Source: an uncultured Eubacteriales bacterium (GTDB taxonomy: Bacteria; Bacillota; Clostridia; Saccharofermentanales; UBA5734). From it: 64,000 bases of DNA. The stretch covers positions 42,471 through 106,470 of the forward strand of contig CAILLO010000028.1 in the NCBI GenBank assembly GCA_903835065.1. The letters are read 5' to 3'. Shown here one piece after another: positions 31,443 through 39,807 of the stretch (positions are counted from its first letter, which is position 1; every line of letters starts with the position of its first letter). The position numbers and the translations under genes were made by a program. The notes below the pieces were generated by a model. That model did no database searches. It was not told the DNA's origin and saw only the letters and a program-made list of their open reading frames with translations.

Positions 31443-33352
31443 GCCAGCATCCCTCCCAGCGTCATGGCGACCACGGTCAGCATCACGAGAGTGCAGACCA
31501 CGCCGCTGATCTTCAGGAGCAGCTCCGGCTTGAAGAAGTCCTGCATGTACCAGTTGGTCAGGAACATGCGCTTCGGGTCCTGGTGCGCATCGACGAAGAA
31601 GCGGTTGTCGTCGGTGTTCGCGCCGGCCATGTACGCCGGGACGATCTTCTCCTTGCGCCCGTGCATGAAGAGGTAGAGCGCGGCGGGGATCACGACCACC
31701 ATCCCGAGCATCAGGGTCATCACGGTGATGTTGCCCTGGCTGATGATGTTGCCCGTCGCGGCGGGCCCGAAGACATAGAACAGGTAGGGCTCGATCAGGA
31801 ACTTCGACACGACCGGGAACAGGATGCACATCAGGGAGGTCATGCCGGCGTGGATCACGAGGGAGACGATCTCCTCGACGGTGAAGTTCTTGTCGACCGG
31901 CTCGATGTGGTTGAGCACCGCGACGATCTTGCCGAGCCACTTGGTCCAGAAGAACAGCGTCGCGGAACTGCCGAAGACGAGCAGGAGGACGATGAACACG
32001 TTGTTCGAGTCGATGAAGGCCTTCATGGCGGCCCACTTGGAGATCAGCATGCCGAACGGCGCGAGGAACATGCCGGCGATGCCGATCGTGATCAGGATGG
32101 CCATCATGGGCATCTTGGAGAGCAGCCCGTGCATGTCCTCGATGTCGCGGCTGTGGAGGTTGTGCTCGATCGTGCCCACGCTGAGGAACATCAGGGACTT
32201 GGCGACCGCGTGGAAGATCATCAGCAGGAAACCGGCCCAGACGGCCTCGGAGGTGCCGACTCCGGCGCAGGCCACGACCAGGCCGAGGTTGGCGACCGTC
32301 GAGTACGCGAGCACCTTCTTGGCGTCACTGTGGGTGATCGACACGATCGACCCGACCAGGAACGTGATGCCGCCGACCAGGATCACCATCGTGCCGGCGG
32401 GCTTGCCCGAGAGCACGGGGGCCAGGCGCAGCAGCAGGAAGACGCCGGCCTTGACCATCGTCGACGAGTGCAGCAGCGCGGAGGTCGGCGTCGGGGCCAC
32501 CATGGCGCCGAGCAGCCAGGAGGAGAAGGGCAGCTGGGCGGACTTCACCATGCCGGCGAAGGCGAGCAGCATCACGGGAATCATGATGTCCCAACCGGAG
32601 AGCCCCATCTGGAGGATGTGGCGCAGGTCGACGCTGTGCATCGTGAGGCCGGTGTAGAGGATCGCCCCGACGAAACCGAGGCCGCCGAGCAGGTTCATCC
32701 CGAGCGCGCGCTCGGAGTTGCGCTTGGCCTCCTCCGTGCCGGTGTAGCCGATCAGGAGGAAGGAGCAGAGCGTCGTGACCTCCCAGAAGAAGTACATCCA
32801 CTGGAGGTTGTTGGACGTCACGAGACCGAACATCGCCGAGAGGAAGACGAAGACCACGAAGTAGAACATCGGGCGGCGGTCCTTGATCTCCGCGTGCTGC
32901 TTGTGGTAGTTGCGCATGTACCCGACGGAGTAGAGGACGATCAGGCTCCCGATCACGCCGACGATCAGGACCATCGTCAGGGAGAGCTTGTCGACGTAGA
33001 GGTTGAGCGGGACATCGACCTGGTGGCCGGGCGCGAGCTCGAACCAGAGCGACGCGGCCTCCTGGAGCACGACCAGCCCGACGATCCACCAGCGGCGGCG
33101 GCGGACGGCGTAGACGACGACCGCGACCGCGAAGAGGGTCTTGAGGACCATCATCGCCGTGCCGACGTTCTCATGGGAGTCGAAGAGCGCGAAGTCGTTG
33201 CTGTAGTATCGGATGGCCATCCAGACCGAGCCGGCGGCCACGATCAGGGCGGAGGCCCATACCGTCGCGGTGCGCACCTTGTCGTTGCGGACGAGGAGCA
33301 GCAGCACGGCCGGGAGGAGCGGGAAGAGAAGCAGGAAGTAGACAGGATCCAA
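31439..33352 (-). CDS. echA: Ech hydrogenase membrane subunit EchA (NuoL-like antiporter)
   Basis: A 637-residue proton-conducting membrane subunit of the Mrp/NuoL family with about 15 hydrophobic segments. The core (about residues 140-480) includes MYFFWEVTTLCSFLLIG with the conserved Glu and LLHSSTMVKAGVFLLLR with the conserved Lys. It couples ferredoxin-driven H2 formation to proton or sodium translocation. TTG 33352 follows AAGGAGG at 5-6 bases and is the likely start. First gene of a run of twelve (echABCDEF-hypABFCDE). Confidence 0.95.
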   Translation of the reverse strand: MDPVYFLLLFPLLPAVLLLLVRNDKVRTATVWASALIVAAGSVWMAIRYYSNDFALFDSHENVGTAMMVLKTLFAVAVVVYAVRRRRWWIVGLVVLQEAASLWFELAPGHQVDVPLNLYVDKLSLTMVLIVGVIGSLIVLYSVGYMRNYHKQHAEIKDRRPMFYFVVFVFLSAMFGLVTSNNLQWMYFFWEVTTLCSFLLIGYTGTEEAKRNSERALGMNLLGGLGFVGAILYTGLTMHSVDLRHILQMGLSGWDIMIPVMLLAFAGMVKSAQLPFSSWLLGAMVAPTPTSALLHSSTMVKAGVFLLLRLAPVLSGKPAGTMVILVGGITFLVGSIVSITHSDAKKVLAYSTVANLGLVVACAGVGTSEAVWAGFLLMIFHAVAKSLMFLSVGTIEHNLHSRDIEDMHGLLSKMPMMAILITIGIAGMFLAPFGMLISKWAAMKAFIDSNNVFIVLLLVFGSSATLFFWTKWLGKIVAVLNHIEPVDKNFTVEEIVSLVIHAGMTSLMCILFPVVSKFLIEPYLFYVFGPAATGNIISQGNITVMTLMLGMVVVIPAALYLFMHGRKEKIVPAYMAGANTDDNRFFVDAHQDPKRMFLTNWYMQDFFKPELLLKISGVVCTLVMLTVVAMTLGGMLA

Positions 33353-33422
33353 GATTCCCTCCTTGTCGCTCTGTTGCGGTCACCGACCGCGAGAACGGCT
33401 TTCGTCGCCTAGAACCGTCAAG

Positions 33423-33451
33423 AGTATAGCCTTCGCATCCTTCGACTTCAA
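33423..33451 (-). promoter_or_regulatory. Promoter of the ech-hyp operon
   Basis: TTGAAG (33446-33451) and TATACT (33423-33428) are 17 bases apart. The leader of about 65 bases carries a small inverted repeat (CGGTCGGTGACCG) but no obvious riboswitch. No second promoter was seen inside the operon. Confidence 0.7.
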
Positions 33452-33509
33452 TCCGACAGATTCCACAGAAATCGCCAAGCAATTTCAACAGGAAACCGGG
33501 ACCGGACTT

Positions 33510-34193
33510 TCAGAAAGCCTGCGGGGCCAGGAGGTCCTCCACGATCCGGACGACGTCGGGCAGGCGGACGACGACGGGGGCGCCGCGCCCATCGAGCCGC
33601 TCCCGGCCCTGGTGCCCGCCGGCGAAGAGGACGCAGCGGCAACCGAGGGCCTGCGCCACTTCGAGGTCGTGGAGTGTGTCGCCGACGAGGACGGTTCGGT
33701 CCGGCGGCGCCCCGAGCCGCGCGACGAGCGCGATTCCGACTTCGGTCTTGCCGTGCGCGTTCTTGTCGTCGAGGCCGGCGAGGTCGACGAATCGGTCCCG
33801 GACGCCGAACCGGCGGAGCGCCTCGTCGAGGAAGCCGAGGTGGGAGGCCGAGAGGACGGCCTGGCGGCAGCCGAGGGCGTCGAGCCGGTCGAGCGTCTCC
33901 ACGGCGTCGGGGGTCAGCGAGCACTCGCCGATCGCGCCCTCGTACTCGCGGACGTATTCGTCGGACAGCGCGTCGAAGGGCTCCCGGTCGAAATCGAAGC
34001 CGATCGTGGCGTAGTAGTCCTTCACCGGGAAGCCGAAGGAGGCGAGGTATGAAGCGTGCGTGAGAAGCGGCAGGCCCCGCCGCGCGAGCAGGACGTTGGC
34101 GGAGCGCACCGCGAGCCAGAGGTCGTCGAGCAGGGCGCCGTTCCAGTCCCAGAGGACGGCCCATCCCCTGCCCTCGCCACCCGTCCGTTCCAT
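33510..34193 (-). CDS. HAD-superfamily phosphatase (phosphoglycolate phosphatase-like)
   Basis: A 227-residue HAD hydrolase with a helical cap (about 30-90). Motif I reads LWDWNGALLDD, keeping the nucleophile Asp but with Asn two residues later where Asp is usual. Motif II is VLSASH, motif III has Lys in HGKTEVGIAL, and motif IV is VGDTLHDLEVA. Similar DWNG variants exist in the family, so activity is likely but not certain. The substrate is unknown. It is divergent from the DUF4003 gene and downstream of no obvious partner. Confidence 0.87.
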   Translation of the reverse strand: MERTGGEGRGWAVLWDWNGALLDDLWLAVRSANVLLARRGLPLLTHASYLASFGFPVKDYYATIGFDFDREPFDALSDEYVREYEGAIGECSLTPDAVETLDRLDALGCRQAVLSASHLGFLDEALRRFGVRDRFVDLAGLDDKNAHGKTEVGIALVARLGAPPDRTVLVGDTLHDLEVAQALGCRCVLFAGGHQGRERLDGRGAPVVVRLPDVVRIVEDLLAPQAF

Positions 34194-34244
34194 CCGTTCC
34201 GTGCCCTCCCTGCGCCGCGATTCTCCCGTCCGGTCCCTCCCTCC

Positions 34245-34273
34245 ATCCTAGACGCCCGGCCGGGGCTCCGCAA
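34245..34273 (-). promoter_or_regulatory. Promoter of the HAD phosphatase gene
   Basis: TTGCGG (34268-34273) and TAGGAT (34245-34250) are 17 bases apart on the minus strand, upstream of the HAD gene. Confidence 0.5.
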
Positions 34274-34298
34274 GCCGGTTTCCTCACGGTCCGCCTCG

Positions 34299-34327
34299 TT
34301 GACAGCCGCAGGACGGAAGGCTACCTT
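34299..34327 (+). promoter_or_regulatory. Promoter of the DUF4003 gene
   Basis: A perfect -35 TTGACA (34299-34304), 17-base spacer and a weak -10 TACCTT (34322-34327). It is back to back with the HAD promoter. Confidence 0.55.
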
Positions 34328-34412
34328 TAGGGCAGAGGCCGTCGCGAACCCGGCGCCGCCTGTCCGCGAGGCCAGGCACGCTCCCCCGGAGTCTCCGGAG
34401 AAAGGCAGGATC

Positions 34413-35390
34413 ATGGATGACAACCTGACCCGGAGGCTCGATGCGGCCGGCGCGACGCTGGAGAGAATCCGGGAGGACTTCCCGTGGCAGCACGTCTATC
34501 TGCAGCACCTCGCCGCGCTTTCCTTCTCGGTCGCGGGCCGTTCTTACGATTCGAAGCGGATGCGCGCCATGACCGACCGGATCCGCACCTCGTTCGGCTT
34601 CTTCTCTCCGTTCCGGTCCGCGGCCTTCCAGCTGGCGATGTATTTCCTGACCGAATCCGAAGACGCCGACCAGTCCTTCCGTCGCCTGACCGCGCTCGAA
34701 CCGCTGCTCCGCCAGGAAGGGGTCCGTTCCTACGCCTACGCGCCGCTGCTCGCCGCCGTGCTCGTCCGGTCCGACGCGGACTCGACGCTGCAGGCGAAGG
34801 TGCAGCGCACGAAGGCGGTCTTCGAGGAACTCCACCGGAAGCACCCGTTCCTCACCGGAGCCGACGACTACCCCCTCGCCGCGATGGTCGCCACCGCGGG
34901 CGGTCCGCTCGCCCCCCGTCTCGCCGACGTCGAGTCCGTCTACTTCCTCCTCCACCTGAAGGGTCTCGCCAAGGGCAACGGCCTGCAGCTCCTGTCGCTG
35001 ATCCTCTCCCTCGGGAAGGATTCCGCCCAGCAGAAGGCCGAGCGGACGGCGGACCTCCACGAGCGCTTCGTCGCGCTCGGCATCCGGATCTGGCCGCAGT
35101 ACTACGGCGCGCTGGGCCTCCTCGCCCTTCTGCCCGACGAGAACGGAACCCTGGCGGAGAGGGCCGGCGGAATCGTCGAGGCACTCAAGCCGCGCAAGCG
35201 CTACAAGATGCTGGACAAGGGGATGCTGCTGCTCTTCGCCGCGATCCTGCTCGCCGACGAGGCCGTCGGGACGGCCGACGCGCCGGTCGCGGCCGGCGTC
35301 CTGCTGGAGGTCCTAATCGAGGCCCAGACGGCCGCCATGGTGGCCGCGACGGCGGCGGCGACCTCGGCCGCCGCGTCCGCCGGTTCCTGA
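34413..35390 (+). CDS. DUF4003 family protein
   Basis: A 325-residue, mostly helical protein matching the DUF4003 family of Bacillota by overall pattern: YDSKRMRAMTDRIRTSFGFFSPFRS near the N-terminus and LSLGKDSAQQKAERTADLHERF in the middle. The last 45 residues are Ala-rich and hydrophobic. No catalytic motif is seen and no function is established for the family. AAAGG lies 7 bases before ATG 34413; the longer track ORF runs through the promoter region. Single-gene transcript. Confidence 0.83.
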   Translation: MDDNLTRRLDAAGATLERIREDFPWQHVYLQHLAALSFSVAGRSYDSKRMRAMTDRIRTSFGFFSPFRSAAFQLAMYFLTESEDADQSFRRLTALEPLLRQEGVRSYAYAPLLAAVLVRSDADSTLQAKVQRTKAVFEELHRKHPFLTGADDYPLAAMVATAGGPLAPRLADVESVYFLLHLKGLAKGNGLQLLSLILSLGKDSAQQKAERTADLHERFVALGIRIWPQYYGALGLLALLPDENGTLAERAGGIVEALKPRKRYKMLDKGMLLLFAAILLADEAVGTADAPVAAGVLLEVLIEAQTAAMVAATAAATSAAASAGS

Positions 35391-35418
35391 CCCCGGTCGA
35401 ACGGCTCGGAGAAGCAAG

Positions 35419-35441
35419 GGGGAGGACGGTCAGTCCTCCCC
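35419..35441. terminator. Hairpin between the convergent DUF4003 and cyclase genes
   Basis: A perfect 9-bp stem (GGGGAGGAC / GTCCTCCCC, loop GGTCA) covers the stop codon of the cyclase gene. It is followed by TTCTTC on the plus strand, a weak T tract, so it may serve both genes. Confidence 0.5.
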
Positions 35442-36068
35442 TTCTTCGACCGCGAAGGCGCGGACGGGACTGCCGTCGGCGGCCGCGAGACGGAGAGGAA
35501 GCGCATAGAACCGGAAGGTCGCGCGCTGCAGGGCGTCGAGGCCGACCAGCCCCTCGACGAGAACGATGCCCGCCGACAGGAGCGCGACGTGCATCGCGCG
35601 CGGCTCGCCTTCCGAGACGACGGTCGGAAGGTCGACCCCCAGTGCCTTGATGCCGGACGCGACGAGGCGTTCCGGCACGTCGGCGGCGAAGACCGGGCAA
35701 TCCGTGAAGTAGCGGCTCGTGCCCGCCTCCCGCTCCCAGCCCGTCCGGACCACGAGAATCTCGTCGCGGCGGACGTCGTCCAGCGCCCCGTCCGGAATGC
35801 GGATCGGTTCGCCCGGGCGGTGCGGCAGGCGCAGAAGGCGCGCGGGGCCGCAGAAGCGGTCGAGCGGCAGTGCGTCGACCGCGGCCCCGTCGGACAGGAA
35901 ATGCCGGGGTACGTCGACGTGCGTGCCGACGTGCGTGCCGAAGGAAAGCGACAGGACGTTCATGCCATCCTTCTCCACGGACAGGAGGGGACGGGCCTGG
36001 AACGCGGGATCGCCGGGGTAGACCGGCATCCCTTCCTGGAGTTTCTGGGACAGGTCTCGCAGCACCAT
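35430..36068 (-). CDS. Cyclase-family hydrolase (kynurenine formamidase-like), second copy
   Basis: A 212-residue cyclase-family enzyme of standard length. The metal motif THVGTHVDVPRHF is at about residues 45-57, and DLPTVVSEGEPRAMH carries later conserved residues. It could hydrolyse N-formylkynurenine or another amide; no other tryptophan degradation gene lies next to it. It is much shorter than the cyclase of the BKACE operon, so the two are not recent duplicates. AGAGGAGG lies 9 bases before ATG 36068. Divergent from an aminotransferase. Confidence 0.9.
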   Translation of the reverse strand: MVLRDLSQKLQEGMPVYPGDPAFQARPLLSVEKDGMNVLSLSFGTHVGTHVDVPRHFLSDGAAVDALPLDRFCGPARLLRLPHRPGEPIRIPDGALDDVRRDEILVVRTGWEREAGTSRYFTDCPVFAADVPERLVASGIKALGVDLPTVVSEGEPRAMHVALLSAGIVLVEGLVGLDALQRATFRFYALPLRLAAADGSPVRAFAVEEGED

Positions 36069-36109
36069 CTGCGGGTACCTCCTCTGGCGCGGACTCGGGC
36101 CACACCCCG

Positions 36110-36161
36110 AGTATAGCATGGGCGCCGGACCCTCGCGGCGGGCCGGACGCTGTGGTATTCT
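36110..36161. promoter_or_regulatory. Divergent extended -10 promoters for the cyclase and aminotransferase
   Basis: Minus strand: TGCTATACT (-10 at 36110-36115) for the cyclase. Plus strand: TGGTATTCT (-10 at 36156-36161) for the aminotransferase. Neither has a clear -35. The -10 elements are about 40 bases apart, so both genes may share one regulator. Confidence 0.55.
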
Positions 36162-36206
36162 TTGGAAAAGCGGGACCGGGCCGGAGCCACGGCGGGAGGA
36201 TGCGCG

Positions 36207-37415
36207 ATGATCTCGAAGAAGATGGCCGACAGTTTCAAGAACTCCTCCCTGATCCGGAAGATGTTCGAGGAGGGCGAGCGCCTCAAGGCGATCCACGGCG
36301 ACGCCAACGTCTACGACTTCAGCCTCGGGAATCCCGACCAGGAGCCGCCCCGCGAAGTGCTCGACGCGCTGAAGGAAGCCGTGAACGGCGACGCGCAGGG
36401 CCTCCACCGCTACATGAACAACGCGGGATACCCGCAGGTTCGCGCCACCGTCGCCGCGAAGCTCTCCCGCCAGTCCGGCGTGGCCGTCCCGCCCGCGAAC
36501 GTCGTGATGACCGTCGGCGCCGCCGGCGCCATGAACTGCGTCTTCAAGACGCTGCTGGATCCGGGAGACGAGGTCGTTGTCCTCGCTCCCTATTTCGTCG
36601 ACTACCTGAACTACGTCGACAACTACGGAGGGCGCCCCGTGGTCGTCCCCTGCGACCGCGAGACCTTCCAGCCGGACGTACCGGGCATCGCCGCCGCGCT
36701 CACGCCGCGCACCAAGGCGATCATCCTCAACTCGCCCAACAACCCGACCGGCGCCGTCTATCCGGAATCCGTGCTGCGCGCGCTCGACGCGGTCCTGCTG
36801 GAGGCCGGCGCCCGCTTCGGCACGACGATCCACGTCGTCTCCGACGAGCCCTATTCCGAGATCGTGTTCGACGGCGCCGTCGTCCCCGCGTCTTTCTCGA
36901 TCTTCCGCAACGGAATCGTCTGCAGTTCCTGGAGCAAGTCCCTCGCCCTGCCCGGCGAGCGGATCGGCTTCGTCGCCGTGCACCCGCAGGACGCCGACGC
37001 GGACCTCCTGCTCAAGGGCATCGTGTACTCCACCCGCGTCCTCGGCTTCATCAACGCGCCGGCGCTGTTCCAGACCGTCGTCGCCAGGGCGATCGACGCG
37101 CGCGTCGACATGGAGAGCTACATCGACCGGATGGACCTGCTGCACCGCGTGCTCGTGGAGAGCGGCTTCACCTGCCGCAAGCCGCAGGGCGCGCTTTATC
37201 TCTTCGCGAAGTCCCCCGAGCCGGACGACCTCGCCTTCGCGGAGAAGGCCAAGGCGCACCGGATCCTGGTCGTTCCGGGCGTCGGCTTCGGTTCGCCCGG
37301 GTTCTTCCGACTCACCTTCTGCGTGGACCGCAGGACGATCGAGTCGTCCCGCGCCGCCTGGGAGGCGCTGGGCGCCGAGTACGGGCTGGCCGCCGTCCGC
37401 TCCGGGAAGCGGTAG
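36207..37415 (+). CDS. Class I/II PLP-dependent aminotransferase
   Basis: A 402-residue fold type I aminotransferase. The NSPNNPTGAVYP motif (about residue 180), the PLP Lys in SSWSKSLALPGERIGF (about 252), and the substrate carboxylate Arg in FFRLTFC are present. The N-terminus (FEEGERLKAIHGDANVYDFSLGNP) matches a subgroup common in Clostridia. Amino donor unknown, but aromatic or branched amino acids would feed IorAB. GGGAGG precedes ATG 36207; the track start further upstream lies in the promoter. Confidence 0.92.
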   Translation: MISKKMADSFKNSSLIRKMFEEGERLKAIHGDANVYDFSLGNPDQEPPREVLDALKEAVNGDAQGLHRYMNNAGYPQVRATVAAKLSRQSGVAVPPANVVMTVGAAGAMNCVFKTLLDPGDEVVVLAPYFVDYLNYVDNYGGRPVVVPCDRETFQPDVPGIAAALTPRTKAIILNSPNNPTGAVYPESVLRALDAVLLEAGARFGTTIHVVSDEPYSEIVFDGAVVPASFSIFRNGIVCSSWSKSLALPGERIGFVAVHPQDADADLLLKGIVYSTRVLGFINAPALFQTVVARAIDARVDMESYIDRMDLLHRVLVESGFTCRKPQGALYLFAKSPEPDDLAFAEKAKAHRILVVPGVGFGSPGFFRLTFCVDRRTIESSRAAWEALGAEYGLAAVRSGKR

Positions 37416-37429
37416 GAGCACGCGGGTCC

Positions 37430-37457
37430 GCCTCCGGAACCCCGGTGGGGCGGAGTT
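37430..37457. terminator. Possible terminator between the aminotransferase and thiN
   Basis: TCCGCCTC and its near complement GGGGCGGA can pair across the 40-base gap between convergent genes. No T run, so weak support. Confidence 0.3.
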
Positions 37458-38139
37458 AGTCCGCCGGCGTGACGAGGACCAGAAGGGTACCCTTTCCCAC
37501 GTGCAGCAGCACGTCCTCGAGCGGTCCCGCGGGGCGGTTGCTCACGCCCAGCGTGCTGCCGAACTCCAACGCGGCGCTTTCGAGCGGATAGCGCAAGCCC
37601 CTGGCGTCGACGCCCTCGACGGTCGCAGACAGCGGGACCAGGGAAATCGCGAGGCCCGGCGTCGTCCCGCCGTAGTACGATCTGATTTCCGCGCCGCACA
37701 GCCCGTCCGCCTCGGTGCCGCCGCACAGGGGGACCTGCAGGGTCCGCCCGTCGAAGAGGCGTACCTTGACCCCGTCCGCGGCGATCCGGGCGACGAGCAG
37801 CTGGTTCGCGAGCCCATGGTCGGGCCGCGTGCCCAGCGCGCCTGCGACGAGAATCTCGTCGGCTCCCTCTTCCCTCGCCCGTCCGATGGCGAGCTCGGAG
37901 TCGGTGCGGTCCTTGTCCGTCGGATGCCGCTCCGTGGGGACGCCCTCGTTCCGCATCTTCTCGAGCAGGTTCCCGTCGATCGAGTCGAAGTCGCCGACCA
38001 GCAGGTCGGCGGTCCTTCCCAGGGCAGCCAGATGGCGGGCCCCGCCATCGGCGGCCACGACGAAGTCGCAGCCGCGCGCGGCGGCCGCCAGCGCGCCGGT
38101 GTCGGCGAGTCCGCCGCCGAGGAGGACGAGCGCCCTCAC
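37456..38139 (-). CDS. thiN: Thiamine pyrophosphokinase
   Basis: A 227-residue ThiN. Catalytic-domain motifs LLVGDFDSI (about residue 47), PTDKDRTDSELA and GALGTRPDHGLANQ are present, followed by the C-terminal thiamine-binding beta domain. It makes thiamine diphosphate, needed by IorA among others. GTG 38139 lies 7 bases past the rpe stop. Last gene of the def-to-thiN block, its usual place in Bacillota. Confidence 0.95.
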   Translation of the reverse strand: MRALVLLGGGLADTGALAAAARGCDFVVAADGGARHLAALGRTADLLVGDFDSIDGNLLEKMRNEGVPTERHPTDKDRTDSELAIGRAREEGADEILVAGALGTRPDHGLANQLLVARIAADGVKVRLFDGRTLQVPLCGGTEADGLCGAEIRSYYGGTTPGLAISLVPLSATVEGVDARGLRYPLESAALEFGSTLGVSNRPAGPLEDVLLHVGKGTLLVLVTPAD

Positions 38140-38146
38140 GTTCCGT

Positions 38147-38845
38147 TCACCGTCCCGTGACGGCGGCGGCGCGAAGCGCCTTCAGGGCGGCCACCGGATC
38201 GGCCGCGGCGAAGACCGAGTTGCCCGCCACGATCGCGTCCACACCGGCCGCGACGACCTCGCGCGCGTTCTTCACGGAGATGCCGCCGTCGATCTCGATG
38301 TAGGCCGATATGCCACGGCGCTCCATCATCCGGTGCAGGGCGGCGACCTTTTCGGTGACGGCCGGGATGTACTGCTGCCCGCCGAATCCGGGGTTGACGC
38401 TCATGAGCAGGACGAGGTCCACGTCGGGCAGGATCTCCTCCACGGCCGAGAGGGGCGTCGCCGGGTTCAGGGAGACGCCGGCGCGCATGCCGAGCGCATG
38501 GATGCTCTGCACGACTCGGTGGAGATGCACGCATGCCTCGACGTGGACCGTCAGCAGGTCGGCGCCGGCTTCCGCGAAGGCCTCGACGAAACGGCCGGGA
38601 TCGGCGACCATCAGGTGCACGTCGAGCGGCAGCGCCGTCCGCCTGCGCAGCGCCTTCACGACGGGCATGCCGATCGTGATGTTGGGGACGAACTGTCCGT
38701 CCATCACGTCCACGTGGATCCAGTCCGCGTCGTGCGACACGCGGTCGACCTCGGCTCCGAGGTCGGCGAAGTCGGCCGAAAGGATCGAGGGAGCCAGGAC
38801 CACGTGTCCGGCGGGAAGTTCGGAGCGGGGGCGGATCGCGGCCAT
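38147..38845 (-). CDS. rpe: Ribulose-phosphate 3-epimerase
   Basis: A 232-residue TIM-barrel epimerase. The motifs APSILSADFADLG, WIHVDVMDG, HLMVADP, MSVNPGFGGQQ and IEIDGGIS give all metal and catalytic residues. It interconverts ribulose- and xylulose-5-phosphate, joining xylose use to the pentose phosphate pathway. An unusually perfect AGGAGGTGA ribosome binding site sets ATG 38845. Confidence 0.97.
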   Translation of the reverse strand: MAAIRPRSELPAGHVVLAPSILSADFADLGAEVDRVSHDADWIHVDVMDGQFVPNITIGMPVVKALRRRTALPLDVHLMVADPGRFVEAFAEAGADLLTVHVEACVHLHRVVQSIHALGMRAGVSLNPATPLSAVEEILPDVDLVLLMSVNPGFGGQQYIPAVTEKVAALHRMMERRGISAYIEIDGGISVKNAREVVAAGVDAIVAGNSVFAAADPVAALKALRAAAVTGR

Positions 38846-38850
38846 GGGGG

Positions 38851-39807
38851 TCACCTCCTGGATCTTGCGCCCGACGAGGGCGCGGGTCGGTCGTAGGAGT
38901 GGATCAGGTCGACGGCCCGGCGGAAGGCGCGGTACCGTTCGAGTCGTCCGGGGTCCACGGCGCCGTCCGCGAGGCGTGCGTCGATCGCGCAGTCCTTCTC
39001 GCCGATGTGGCGGCACCCCGTGAAGCGGCATTCCCCCTCGATCGCCGCGATCTCGGGAAACCCTTCCAGTACGCCTTGGGCATCGATGCCGGCGTCGGAC
39101 AGCTCCAGCTGGCTGAAACCCGGCGTGTCGGCCAGGAATCCGCCGTTCGGCAGCGGAAACAGTTCGGCGTGGCGGGTCGTGTGCCGGCCGCGGCCGATGC
39201 GGGCGCTCACGTCGCCCGTCGCCATGCGGTCGGAACCCAGCAGGTGGTTCAGCAGCGTCGACTTGCCGACGCCCGACTGACCGGCGAAGGCGACCGTCTT
39301 GTCCTTCAGGAGGTCCAGGAGGTCCTGCGGCGGCGTTCCCGAGGGGAATGCGAAGGTCCAGGTCGGGAAGCCCGCGGCCCGGTAGATCCGGGCGATTTCG
39401 TCCGACCGCTCCTGTCCGAGGTCGCCCTTGCCGATGCAGAGCACCGCGTCGATGCCCGACGCGGCGGCGATGCAGAGCAGCTTGTCGACGAGCGGGAGGT
39501 CGGGTTCGGGCGCGGCCGCCGAGACGACGATCACCAGGAGGTCCAGGTTCGCCATCGCGGGGCGCACGAGCTGGTTGCGCCGGGCGCCGATCGCGTCGAT
39601 CGTGCACGGGACGTCGGGGTCGCCCGACAGGCCCAGCGTCACCCGGTCCCCGGGGAGGGGCGAGTGACCCTCATTGCGGAGGATTCCGCGCGGCTTGGCG
39701 AAGCGCAGGCCTTCGGAAGCGCAGGACACGAGGTACTTGCCGCCGATGCCGCGGAGGATGACGCCCTCGAGCGCCAGGTCTCCGACGACGTCCGCGCGGT
39801 CGGTCAC
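38851..39807 (-). CDS. rsgA: Ribosome small-subunit GTPase RsgA
   Basis: A 318-residue circularly permuted GTPase for late 30S maturation. An N-terminal OB domain (about 1-75) is followed by the GTPase core with G4 before G1: CIGKGDLGQ, then FAGQSGVGKSTLLN and LADTPGFSQL. The C-terminal zinc motif is CRFTGCRHIGEKDC. The G4 motif has Gly in place of the usual Asn of NKxD. GTG 39807 overlaps the pknB stop (GTGA). Confidence 0.95.
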   Translation of the reverse strand: MTDRADVVGDLALEGVILRGIGGKYLVSCASEGLRFAKPRGILRNEGHSPLPGDRVTLGLSGDPDVPCTIDAIGARRNQLVRPAMANLDLLVIVVSAAAPEPDLPLVDKLLCIAAASGIDAVLCIGKGDLGQERSDEIARIYRAAGFPTWTFAFPSGTPPQDLLDLLKDKTVAFAGQSGVGKSTLLNHLLGSDRMATGDVSARIGRGRHTTRHAELFPLPNGGFLADTPGFSQLELSDAGIDAQGVLEGFPEIAAIEGECRFTGCRHIGEKDCAIDARLADGAVDPGRLERYRAFRRAVDLIHSYDRPAPSSGARSRR

